Shown here: piece after piece, positions 18,675 to 25,979 of the stretch
Numbering within the stretch: the first letter of the stretch is position 1
How the letters are laid out: every line of letters begins with the position of its first letter
Source of the DNA: Rubripirellula sp.
GTDB taxonomy: Bacteria; Planctomycetota; Planctomycetia; Pirellulales; Pirellulaceae
Length of the DNA: 33,738 bases
Assembly (NCBI GenBank): GCA_029213145.1
Contig: JARGNK010000083.1
Location: forward strand, 1 to 33,738
Reading direction: 5' to 3'
Translations under genes and position numbers: made by a program
Notes under the pieces: generated by a model
Told to the model about the DNA's origin: nothing
What the model saw: the letters and a program-made list of their open reading frames with translations, nothing else
The model's database searches: none

Positions 18675-18689
18675 GGTGGATTATCCACC
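18675..18689. repeat. inverted repeat ggtgga-tta-tccacc
   Basis: A perfect 6-bp stem with a 3-nt spacer, the size and symmetry of a dimeric repressor site. No known operator consensus was recognised. Confidence 0.35.
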
Positions 18690-18934
18690 TCCAATGCAAG
18701 ATCGACACAGGAACCACTTTCTTATGAGTGATCATCAAAACCACTCGCTCTAACCGGTTGCCAACTCAAAGCACCAAGTTTGAAACGATCGGATCCAAAA
18801 CGCCAAATCTCCGCTGCCAGACAAACAGGCTCTCGTCGTGCATGACATGACGTCAAACCAATCCCGACACTAGCATCCCCTTGCAACCTGCATCTGCACT
18901 CATGGGACACGGAACGGCAAACATGCACCAAAGA

Positions 18935-18950
18935 TCGATTCTTGAATCGA
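18935..18950. repeat. 16-bp palindrome upstream of the sigma gene
   Basis: tcgattct/tgaatcga is a near-perfect palindrome centred about 190 bp before the sigma start (7-bp arms around a central tt). It could be a regulator binding site; no match to a known one is claimed. Confidence 0.35.
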
Positions 18951-19130
18951 AATGCATCAACACCGATTTGATTCGCACGTTTCTTAATAAGTGGATCACG
19001 CAACCATCGAAATCGGCCGAATTGCATCTCCCCGACAAAGCAACCATAAATCGATATCGACCCAGCCAAGCGTCGATGAGTTGAATCGTAAAATTCTCAA
19101 AAATACCTGTCCAATTTTCCCCTTTCGCGC

Positions 19131-19673
19131 ATGATGAAGTGCATGAAACGTAGTGAAATATTCAAAACCTTGATGCCCGAACGAACGAAACAGGTCGCTT
19201 TGGCCTGGTCGATCCTTCGTGAATCCCAATCAGCGGAGGACGCGTATCAGGACATGCTGACAAAAGTCCTCGAAAACGAGAACGGATTCGAAGGCCCGCG
19301 GCATCTACGTGACTGGGCGTGGAAAGTTCTGCGTAATCGCTGCTACGAACTGGTTCGAAAACAGAAGTACCAAGTCAAGCTGCTTGACGAATCCATCCTT
19401 GACTTGGTGGACACGGAACTTGAAGGACGCGACACTCAAGATTTTCCGCAGCGAGTTGACGCGCTTCGTCGATGCATTGAGGGTCTGAGCGAAAAGTCTC
19501 GCGACACAATTAAACTGCGTTACTTTGAAGGCTTACGCGGAAATCAAGTAGCGGAGCGGATGGGACGAAAACCAGATGCGGTTTACAAAGCATTGCAGCG
19601 GATCTATGCCACGCTTTCCGAGTGCATCCAGAAAAGAATGACAGGGCTTGATCCGGGAGATTCGACTCCATGA
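19131..19673 (+). CDS. ECF-type RNA polymerase sigma factor
   Basis: A 180-residue sigma-70 family protein of the extracytoplasmic-function type. Region 2 is VALAWSILRESQSAEDAYQDMLTKV, followed by LRDWAWKVLRNRCYELVRKQ (the RxWLxxIARN-like 2.4 segment). Region 4 is CIEGLSEKSRDTIKLRYFEGLRGNQVAERMGRKPDAVYKALQRIY, a helix-turn-helix. Between them there is a linker of about 45 residues. Alternative starts are ATG at 19134 and 19143; the sequence does not decide. The stop overlaps the FecR-like gene by ATGA, the usual arrangement of a sigma factor with its membrane regulator. It probably directs transcription of its own operon, but no promoter consensus could be proved. Confidence 0.92.
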   Translation: MMKCMKRSEIFKTLMPERTKQVALAWSILRESQSAEDAYQDMLTKVLENENGFEGPRHLRDWAWKVLRNRCYELVRKQKYQVKLLDESILDLVDTELEGRDTQDFPQRVDALRRCIEGLSEKSRDTIKLRYFEGLRGNQVAERMGRKPDAVYKALQRIYATLSECIQKRMTGLDPGDSTP

Positions 19674-21094
19674 CCGATGGCGAATTCCTGCGACTAGCGA
19701 CCCGATATCTGGAAGATGCAATCGACGCCAGTGAGCGTAATTTGCTGAATCAAGAACTCGCGAACTCACCCAGTCGAGTCCGCCAATTCAACGACTTGCG
19801 CCTTATGACGGGTCTCATTCATGAATACGGACAACCCACGCAACTGGCTGGCGTCAACCATACTGTGACCGCCCAAAGTGTTGGACCGAACACGCTCAAC
19901 CGATCTCATGCGGAAACCGCCGCGTCCCCTGAAACTCAATCCAATGCGCAACGACGAATTGCAGGAATCACGCTAGCAATATTTGTGACAGCCGCAGCGA
20001 TTTTGCTTGTCTTCCATCAACGTGGCAGCCAGTTAATACGAGACGAAACGGGGCCTGTGATTGCGACTCTCGCGTACATGTCATACGCGGAATGGGGAAA
20101 TGACAAATATCTGTTAGGAGACTTAATCGGCAAAGGAACATTAGAGCTTAAGGTTGGTCTCGCACGGTTAGACTTTCGAAATGGTGCCACAGTCACACTC
20201 CAAGGGCCTGCAGATTTTGAGATCCTGTCAGCTGATCGGGCAAATCTTCGCAGCGGCATCTTGACGGCCTCCATCCCCGAAACAGCCGTTGGTTTCGAAG
20301 TTGTCACACCAAACATGGATGTGGTCGATCTGGGAACAGCGTTCGGAGTCGCAGTTGGCATTGATGGTGAGACCGATGTGTGTGTTTTCGAGGGCGAAGT
20401 CGAAGTCAGTCGTCCGGGAAACCAGACTCCAAATTCGACGAGGTTGCTGAGTGAAGGAAGCGCCCTGCGTTGGAGCCCTGAAGAGAACGCGTTTACATCG
20501 GTGGATTTCAATAGCTACCGCTACGAGAAAGCTTGGCCTGTTACCTCGGGTGTACTGCAAGCAACGGGCTCAATCAAATTTGTAGCACCAGGACCAAGAT
20601 TTGCCCCTGGTCTTTACGAGGACGATGAGCGCGTTTTGGTTTTTCAAGAACGAACTGATGTTCTCATCCAAGAGGACTTGAATGTTGATTTTGGAGAACC
20701 AGGCCAGTATCAGCGCATTCCGCGAAGTAAGTCATATCGAATTCCTGCAGGCATTCGTGTTCGTAGCTATCTCCTGCAACTTGACCCTGTAGGTCGCCTT
20801 GCAAAGGATATAGAAAATAAACCCCGGGCGATGGGGCAAGTCATCTTCGACCGGCCAGTCCTTGGACTGATTGCACGATCCAGCAAATTGAATATGACTG
20901 ATAACCTGCTCGGTCATCCAAGGGGCGACTACGTCAAAACGCGTCGCGGCATCGAACCACCACGCCCGAAAGACAAGGAGGACGTGGAGCGTGATGTGGT
21001 CATCCTCAGCGAAGACCGACGAACACTCTCAGTCGATTTATCAGCGGGAACCGCCATCGACCAAATTCGAGTCATTGTGGAAGAGACGCGATAA
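19670..21094 (+). CDS. FecR-like anti-sigma/sensor membrane protein
   Basis: A 474-residue single-pass membrane protein coupled to the sigma gene by a 4-bp ATGA overlap. The cytosolic N-terminus (1-95: FLRLATRYLEDAIDASERNLLNQEL, FNDLRLMTGLIHEYG) is the type seen in planctomycete anti-sigma proteins; there is no zinc HxxxCxxC motif. A hydrophobic helix (RIAGITLAIFVTAAAILLVF) follows, then a FecR-type beta domain: GTLELKVGLARLDFRNGATVTLQGPADFEIL, LRSGILTASIPE, MDVVDLGTAFGVAV and VCVFEGEVEVS. The last 170 residues (from about 300) are an extra periplasmic domain ending in LSVDLSAGTAIDQIRVIVEE, seen in planctomycete homologues but without a name. No TonB receptor gene is near, unlike the classic fec system, so the signal it senses is unknown. 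Confidence 0.88.
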   Translation: MTDGEFLRLATRYLEDAIDASERNLLNQELANSPSRVRQFNDLRLMTGLIHEYGQPTQLAGVNHTVTAQSVGPNTLNRSHAETAASPETQSNAQRRIAGITLAIFVTAAAILLVFHQRGSQLIRDETGPVIATLAYMSYAEWGNDKYLLGDLIGKGTLELKVGLARLDFRNGATVTLQGPADFEILSADRANLRSGILTASIPETAVGFEVVTPNMDVVDLGTAFGVAVGIDGETDVCVFEGEVEVSRPGNQTPNSTRLLSEGSALRWSPEENAFTSVDFNSYRYEKAWPVTSGVLQATGSIKFVAPGPRFAPGLYEDDERVLVFQERTDVLIQEDLNVDFGEPGQYQRIPRSKSYRIPAGIRVRSYLLQLDPVGRLAKDIENKPRAMGQVIFDRPVLGLIARSSKLNMTDNLLGHPRGDYVKTRRGIEPPRPKDKEDVERDVVILSEDRRTLSVDLSAGTAIDQIRVIVEETR

Positions 21095-21138
21095 ATCACT
21101 GGCGAGCCGGTTACGCCCGCGGAATTCGTTCCCATTGG

Positions 21139-22530
21139 ATGATGTTCAAGCACCGAGTTCGATCCGATACCCATGAGACGAGACGTCCATTGCATAAGAA
21201 CCGACGAAACTTTTTGAAAAGCATGTCGACAATCGGTGCGGGGATCTCGCAGTCGTGCCCTAACATACTGCGGGCGAATTCGCCGAACGAGAAGTTGAAC
21301 ATCGCATCGATTGCGGTGGGCGGCAGAGGATGGTCAGACGCAAATGGGGCGTCGAAAGGTCACAATTTGGTTGCTTTTTGTGACGTCATGACAGAAGTAT
21401 CCAAACGCAAAGGTGGATACGTCGAAGCGGCAAAACATTGGCCAAAAGCTCGTCGATATCAAGATTGGCGAAGAATGCTCGACGAAAGCCAAGACATCGA
21501 CGCAATCACCATTTCCACGCCCGATCACATGCACGCGTTGCCGACGCTAGCGGCGATGACGCTAGGTAAACACGTCTTCACGCAGAAACCGTTGACTCAC
21601 ACGATCCATGAATCACGAACGCTGATGGCCGAAGCCCGCCGACTGGGTGTTGCGACTCAAATGGGAATTCAGAATCAATCAACGGTTGGTCACCGCATGA
21701 CCGCCGCTATGGTTCAAGCCGGGCTGATCGGAAAAATCAAAGAAGCTCACGGATGGAGCCACAAAGGATGGGCTGGCCCGAAAGAGGGCCGACCGCCTCG
21801 GCCCGACCCAATTCCAAATGGCCTCGACTGGAACCTCTGGCTGGGTGTCGCCACCGCAAGGCCTTATAACGAGACAATCTATCAGCCAATGAACTGGCGT
21901 GGCTGGCTCGATTTTGGGTCCGGAACCCTTGGTGATATGGGTATCCACATTTTTGAACCCCTGGTCTCTTCATTAGGGGCCGATCCCCCTATCTCGATCC
22001 AGAGCATGGGCGAGGCTCCCTATCCTGAAACTTGGCAGCCAACCAATACAATCCATTACGAATTCGCGGGCAATGAATTCACTGCTGATAAGATCCTGCC
22101 GTACGTCTGGCGTGACGGCAAAGCGGGCAAGCCGCCACGTGCAATCTGCAAACACTTGCCGGCGAACTTGAAACTTCCGAATCAAGCAACGTTATTCGTC
22201 GGTGAAAAAGGAGCAATCGTCCACCCACACGGTGGTAAACCGATTGTATTCCCGCTCGATCTACCAAGCCGCTACAACATGCCAACGATTGAAAAGCGAG
22301 GGCATTTCGAGAACTGGCACGAGGCAATTTTTACAGGAAAACCCGCATGTGCGTCATTTGAATTCTCGGCTCCGCTCACGGAAACCGTGCTGCTAGGAAA
22401 TATTGCAGTACGATTCCCAAACGAAAAACTCTTATGGGATAGCAAGGCACTCCGGTTCACAAACAATGACCACGCGAACGCATTTATAAGAAACGAATAC
22501 AGGTCAGGCTGGAAATGGGATGGACTGTGA
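21139..22530 (+). CDS. Tat-exported Gfo/Idh/MocA family oxidoreductase
   Basis: A 463-residue NAD(P)-dependent sugar or cyclitol oxidoreductase exported in folded form. The N-terminus has KNRRNFLKSMSTIGAGIS, a twin-arginine signal. The Rossmann part begins NIASIAVGGRGWSDAN, with FCDV ending beta-2. DAITISTPDHMHALPTLAAM and GKHVFTQKPLTHTI are the family signature, with QKP instead of the usual EKP; the catalytic Lys is kept. The C-terminal substrate domain has WNLWLGVA, WRGWLDFGSGTLGDMGIHIF (the DxxxH region) and WHEAIFTGKPACASFEFSAPL, typical of planctomycete and Bacteroidetes members. It follows the FecR gene by 44 bp and precedes the DUF1080-sulfatase. In known 3-keto-glycoside pathways such enzymes oxidise C3 of the sugar before DUF1080 enzymes cleave the bond; that role here is inferred. 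Confidence 0.92.
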   Translation: MMFKHRVRSDTHETRRPLHKNRRNFLKSMSTIGAGISQSCPNILRANSPNEKLNIASIAVGGRGWSDANGASKGHNLVAFCDVMTEVSKRKGGYVEAAKHWPKARRYQDWRRMLDESQDIDAITISTPDHMHALPTLAAMTLGKHVFTQKPLTHTIHESRTLMAEARRLGVATQMGIQNQSTVGHRMTAAMVQAGLIGKIKEAHGWSHKGWAGPKEGRPPRPDPIPNGLDWNLWLGVATARPYNETIYQPMNWRGWLDFGSGTLGDMGIHIFEPLVSSLGADPPISIQSMGEAPYPETWQPTNTIHYEFAGNEFTADKILPYVWRDGKAGKPPRAICKHLPANLKLPNQATLFVGEKGAIVHPHGGKPIVFPLDLPSRYNMPTIEKRGHFENWHEAIFTGKPACASFEFSAPLTETVLLGNIAVRFPNEKLLWDSKALRFTNNDHANAFIRNEYRSGWKWDGL

Positions 22531-22656
22531 GCCACAAAATGCCAGCAATTGACAACAATTCTTCATTCCAGCCCACCTATCGTAGATTTCAGTTGTGAAC
22601 GTCAAAGCTGTTTCGAGCAGGCAATTTTTGTGGAAGCAAACTTTGGGGACATAGTT

Positions 22657-24705
22657 TTGAACAACCTTTTCTTTATTGCAATTTCCATTTTGCTATCGAT
22701 GAATTCGCTGGTTCTCGGTAACGAGCCAGTTGCACTGTTCAACGGGACTGACCTAACGGGTTGGTCAGGCGACCAGTATCAAGTCACGGATGGGATTCTA
22801 ATCGCTCAAGGCAAGAATCTCATAACAGAGAAACAATTCTCTGACTACGTCCTTGAGTTTGATTTCCTGTTGCCTGCTGGTGGTAACAACGGGATTGCCA
22901 TTCACTATCCGGGTACGGGACGTCCTTCGGGCACAGGAATGGAGTTGCAGATCCTTGACAACACACACCCAAAGTACGCGAAGCTGAAAGCATCGCAATA
23001 CCATGGATCGCTATACAAAATCAAAGCAGCCAAACGCGGATTTCTGAAACCAGTGGGACACTGGAATCATCAAAAAGTCAGTGTAAATGGGCCGCGCATC
23101 ATCGTTGAATTGAATGGCACAATCATTCTGGATGCAAACCTCGAGGAACTTGCAAAGAAAAACCCCAAGCACAGAGGTTTAAAACGCCGCAGTGGTCACA
23201 TTTGCTTTTGCGGGCATGGCTCCCTTGTTCAATTTAAGAACATCACAATCGATGAGTTTCCTGATGCCAGCAAAGCGGAACGGAGTCTATCAGACATCAA
23301 TGTGGCGAAAGACTCTCGAAAGTCGCATTCAAAGTACAATGTTCTTTTCATCATCTCTGATGACCTCACCGCAAACGCTCTCGGATGCTACGGAAACAAG
23401 GTTTGCCAAACACCCAACATTGACGACCTCGCAACGAAAGGCACACGTTTCAATCGAGCCTATTGCCAAGCTACCGTCTGCGGGCCGTCTCGTGCCTCGA
23501 TGCTGTTTGGTTATTACCCCTACGCCACGAAGGCGACTGGCAACACCAGCGGTCGAAATGAAATCGGACAAGACAAAGACAGCTGGCCCCAACACTTCAG
23601 AAAACAGGGCTATCACACCGCCAGAATCTCAAAAGTCTTTCACATGGGCGTTCCTACGGATATCGCACCCGGGAAGGATGGTGCGGACGATCCAGCATCA
23701 TGGGACGAAGCATTCAATAGCCCTGGTCCAGAATCCAAAACGCCAGGCACCGGGGAAACTCTACAAAACAACCCTGGTGGACTTAAGCAAGGTGCCGCCG
23801 GCGGGAATCGGTTCTCCGTGGTGGAGGCCGACGGTGACGACTTAGTCCACTCCGACGGGAAAACCGCTCAAAAAGCCATTGAACTTATTAAAAAATATAA
23901 AACCATCGACAAGCCGTTCTTTCTCGCAGTTGGTTTTGTACGTCCACACGTCCCGCTGGTTGCTCCCCGGAAATATTTCGAGCCTTATCGTACCGACGTG
24001 ATTGTACTGCCACCGAAAATCCAGGGAGACTCCGATGACATTCCCAAAACACCTGGAAACCGCCGCACCTCAGCAAACCTCCAACTCGATATTCAACAAC
24101 AAAAAAAGTTGATTCGAGCCTACTACGCATCCGTTAGTTTTATCGACTCAATGACTGGCAAGCTGCTAAGTGCATTAGACGAAAGCGGACAACGTGATCG
24201 CACGATCATCATTTTTACTAGCGATCATGGCTATCACCTTGGGGAACACGACTTATGGTCCAAGGTGAGCATCCACGAAGAGTCAGCACGTGTACCTTTG
24301 ATTGTGATCGTGCCAGGGAAGCAACCTGCCGTGTGCAATTCACTGGTCGAATTGCTTGATTTGTATCCTACGATTTCGAATTTATGTGGCATTCGACCAT
24401 CCAGCAAATTGCAGGGGAAAAACATCGCTGCGATGCTAGATGACCCCACGGTGAAGGTTCGAGATGCCATTCTGTGTAGCGGTAAAGGGCGACTGTATCG
24501 CGATGAACGCTGGGCTCTGCTGGATTACGGTAAAACCGGTGAACTATTTGACATGAAGAAAGATCCCCAACAGTACACCAATCTTTTCAATGAGCCAAAA
24601 CACAAAGAAATCCTTGCCACGTTAAAGCAAAAGCTGCAAACAAAATTGAGCCAAATTACTTTGAATAAAACGACCGCCGATGAACTGGAAAGAGAATCAA
24701 GATGA
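22657..24705 (+). CDS. fusion of 3-keto-disaccharide hydrolase-like (DUF1080) domain and sulfatase
   Basis: A secreted two-domain enzyme of 682 aa. After a signal segment (NNLFFIAISILLSMNSLVLG) the first domain (about 20-205) is DUF1080, a concanavalin-like fold: PVALFNGTDLTGWSG, YVLEFDFLLPAGGNNGIAIHY, GMELQILDN, ASQYHGSLYKI and VQFKNITIDEF. The second (about 225-660) is a type I sulfatase: NVLFIISDDLTANALGCYG, VCGPSRAS with the modifiable Cys275, ISKVFHMG, FVRPHVPLVAP, FTSDHGYHLGEHDLWSK. All catalytic positions are kept. The frame is open from a TTG at 22549. I chose TTG 22657 because GGGGA lies 7 bp upstream and it gives a normal signal peptide. The stop overlaps the DUF1552 gene (ATGA). 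Fusion suggests desulfation and cleavage of the same glycan, which is inference. Confidence 0.88.
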   Translation: MNNLFFIAISILLSMNSLVLGNEPVALFNGTDLTGWSGDQYQVTDGILIAQGKNLITEKQFSDYVLEFDFLLPAGGNNGIAIHYPGTGRPSGTGMELQILDNTHPKYAKLKASQYHGSLYKIKAAKRGFLKPVGHWNHQKVSVNGPRIIVELNGTIILDANLEELAKKNPKHRGLKRRSGHICFCGHGSLVQFKNITIDEFPDASKAERSLSDINVAKDSRKSHSKYNVLFIISDDLTANALGCYGNKVCQTPNIDDLATKGTRFNRAYCQATVCGPSRASMLFGYYPYATKATGNTSGRNEIGQDKDSWPQHFRKQGYHTARISKVFHMGVPTDIAPGKDGADDPASWDEAFNSPGPESKTPGTGETLQNNPGGLKQGAAGGNRFSVVEADGDDLVHSDGKTAQKAIELIKKYKTIDKPFFLAVGFVRPHVPLVAPRKYFEPYRTDVIVLPPKIQGDSDDIPKTPGNRRTSANLQLDIQQQKKLIRAYYASVSFIDSMTGKLLSALDESGQRDRTIIIFTSDHGYHLGEHDLWSKVSIHEESARVPLIVIVPGKQPAVCNSLVELLDLYPTISNLCGIRPSSKLQGKNIAAMLDDPTVKVRDAILCSGKGRLYRDERWALLDYGKTGELFDMKKDPQQYTNLFNEPKHKEILATLKQKLQTKLSQITLNKTTADELERESR

Positions 24706-25979
24706 CCCAATTTGATCGTCGCAAATTCCTCCACGGTGTTGGTGTTTCAATAGCGTTACCAACCTTTGATTCGTTGCGCGCTGCCGCCAATACCAGCGCT
24801 ACCGCAGACGCTCAGCGTTTTGTGTGTGTGTCACCAAACTATGGCATGAATCCCGCTGGTTTCTTTCCTGAGAAAACTGGTGACGATTACGAAACACCGA
24901 TCCTGTTGAAACCCTTGGAATCCCATCGCTCGGAAATCTCGGTCTTTACAAACCTTGACCACCCCGGGGTCGGCGGCGGGCACGGTTGCTCCAATACGTT
25001 TCTCAACGGAATGGAGATGAAGGATGCCAAGGATCAGCCGCAACGCCTGCATACGCTTGACCAACTGCTCGGTGAGAAAATCGGACAATCAACCAGATTC
25101 CCATCTTTATTACTCGGCGGTAGCGGTGTTTCCTGGTCCCGAGCTGGAATCAAACTTCCAACCGATGGTGACCCTGCACGCGTCTTTGCGAAACTTTTCA
25201 TCAATGACAACACCAAGCTAAAGCAGCAAACGCGACGATTCCTTGCAGAAGATGCAAGTATCCTTGATGTCGTGCGGCAAGACGCCAAGCAACTTGACCA
25301 ACAACTCGCACAGGCAGACAGGAATAAACTCGATCAATTCCTAACCGCAATTCGTGAAGTCGAACGCAAGTTAAAACGCCAAGCGGACTGGATTGATGTT
25401 GCCAAGCCAAAAGCCAGCGACTCAGTCATTCGAGGCCGCGAAGATGACGACACCATTGTTGATCTTCAATACCCGTACAACACGTCTGTCATGTATGACT
25501 TGATGGTACTCGCATTACAAACAAACTCTACCAATGTCATTTGCTACGGGCACCCTGGCGGCAATCGACTATTTCCGTTCGATGGAATCACCCTAGGCTA
25601 TCACTCGTTGACCCATCACGGGAAACGGCCTGACCTTTTGAAGGAATTGACAATCATCGAAACTTTCTATGCGGCGCAGTTCTCTCGATTCCTCACAAAA
25701 CTCAAAGAAACGCCCGACTCAGATGGCAATTCATTACTGTCATCAACCATCGTGCTGTTTGGTAGCGGGATGGGAAATGCAAGTTCGCATTCCAGTCGGA
25801 ACTTGCCAGTCATGATCGCTGGCGGTGGCTTGCGTCACGGCAACCACCATCGCTTTGAAAGGAATGGACGTGACGGTCGACCACTTTCAGATCTATTCGT
25901 CACAATTCTGCAGCAACTGGGAATCGAGCAAGATGCATTTTCCACCAGCAATTCCAACCTGAACCATCTACTGATATGA
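24702..25979 (+). CDS. DUF1552 (HXXSHH family) exported protein
   Basis: A 425-residue member of the DUF1552 family known mainly from planctomycetes and relatives. The N-terminus QFDRRKFLHGVGVSIALPTF is a Tat-type signal. The core has FVCVSPNYGMNPAGFFPE, LDHPGVGGGHGC, LLGGSGVSWSRAG, and VICYGHPGGNRLFPF. The family's HXXSHH box appears as HSLTHH (301-306) in GYHSLTHHGKRPDLLKE, with Thr for Ser. Then come LLSSTIVLFGSGMGNASSHSSRNLPVMIAGGG and LSDLFVTILQQLGI, which in the related DUF1501 proteins resemble alkaline-phosphatase-fold segments. Biochemical function is unknown. It overlaps both neighbours by 4 bp (ATGA on each side), so translation is coupled and it is probably made with the cytochrome-type protein that follows. 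Confidence 0.9.
   Translation: MTQFDRRKFLHGVGVSIALPTFDSLRAAANTSATADAQRFVCVSPNYGMNPAGFFPEKTGDDYETPILLKPLESHRSEISVFTNLDHPGVGGGHGCSNTFLNGMEMKDAKDQPQRLHTLDQLLGEKIGQSTRFPSLLLGGSGVSWSRAGIKLPTDGDPARVFAKLFINDNTKLKQQTRRFLAEDASILDVVRQDAKQLDQQLAQADRNKLDQFLTAIREVERKLKRQADWIDVAKPKASDSVIRGREDDDTIVDLQYPYNTSVMYDLMVLALQTNSTNVICYGHPGGNRLFPFDGITLGYHSLTHHGKRPDLLKELTIIETFYAAQFSRFLTKLKETPDSDGNSLLSSTIVLFGSGMGNASSHSSRNLPVMIAGGGLRHGNHHRFERNGRDGRPLSDLFVTILQQLGIEQDAFSTSNSNLNHLLI

Larger units (their letters stand above)
18288..19130. promoter_or_regulatory. 843-bp divergent intergenic region upstream of the sigma/FecR operon
   Basis: No credible gene was found here; the ORFs crossing it lack family resemblance. It separates the divergent sulfatase and ECF sigma genes and so must carry both promoters. 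It holds three clean inverted repeats listed separately (18610-18632, 18675-18689, 18935-18950). Base composition is A/T-richer than the coding sequence on both sides, especially in the last 100 bp before the sigma gene. Confidence 0.5.

Noticed and set aside
18328..18744. 138-residue minus-strand open frame in the spacer before the sigma operon
   Set aside because: No family likeness, no convincing ribosome site, composition like its non-coding surroundings; it lies across the palindromes of the spacer.
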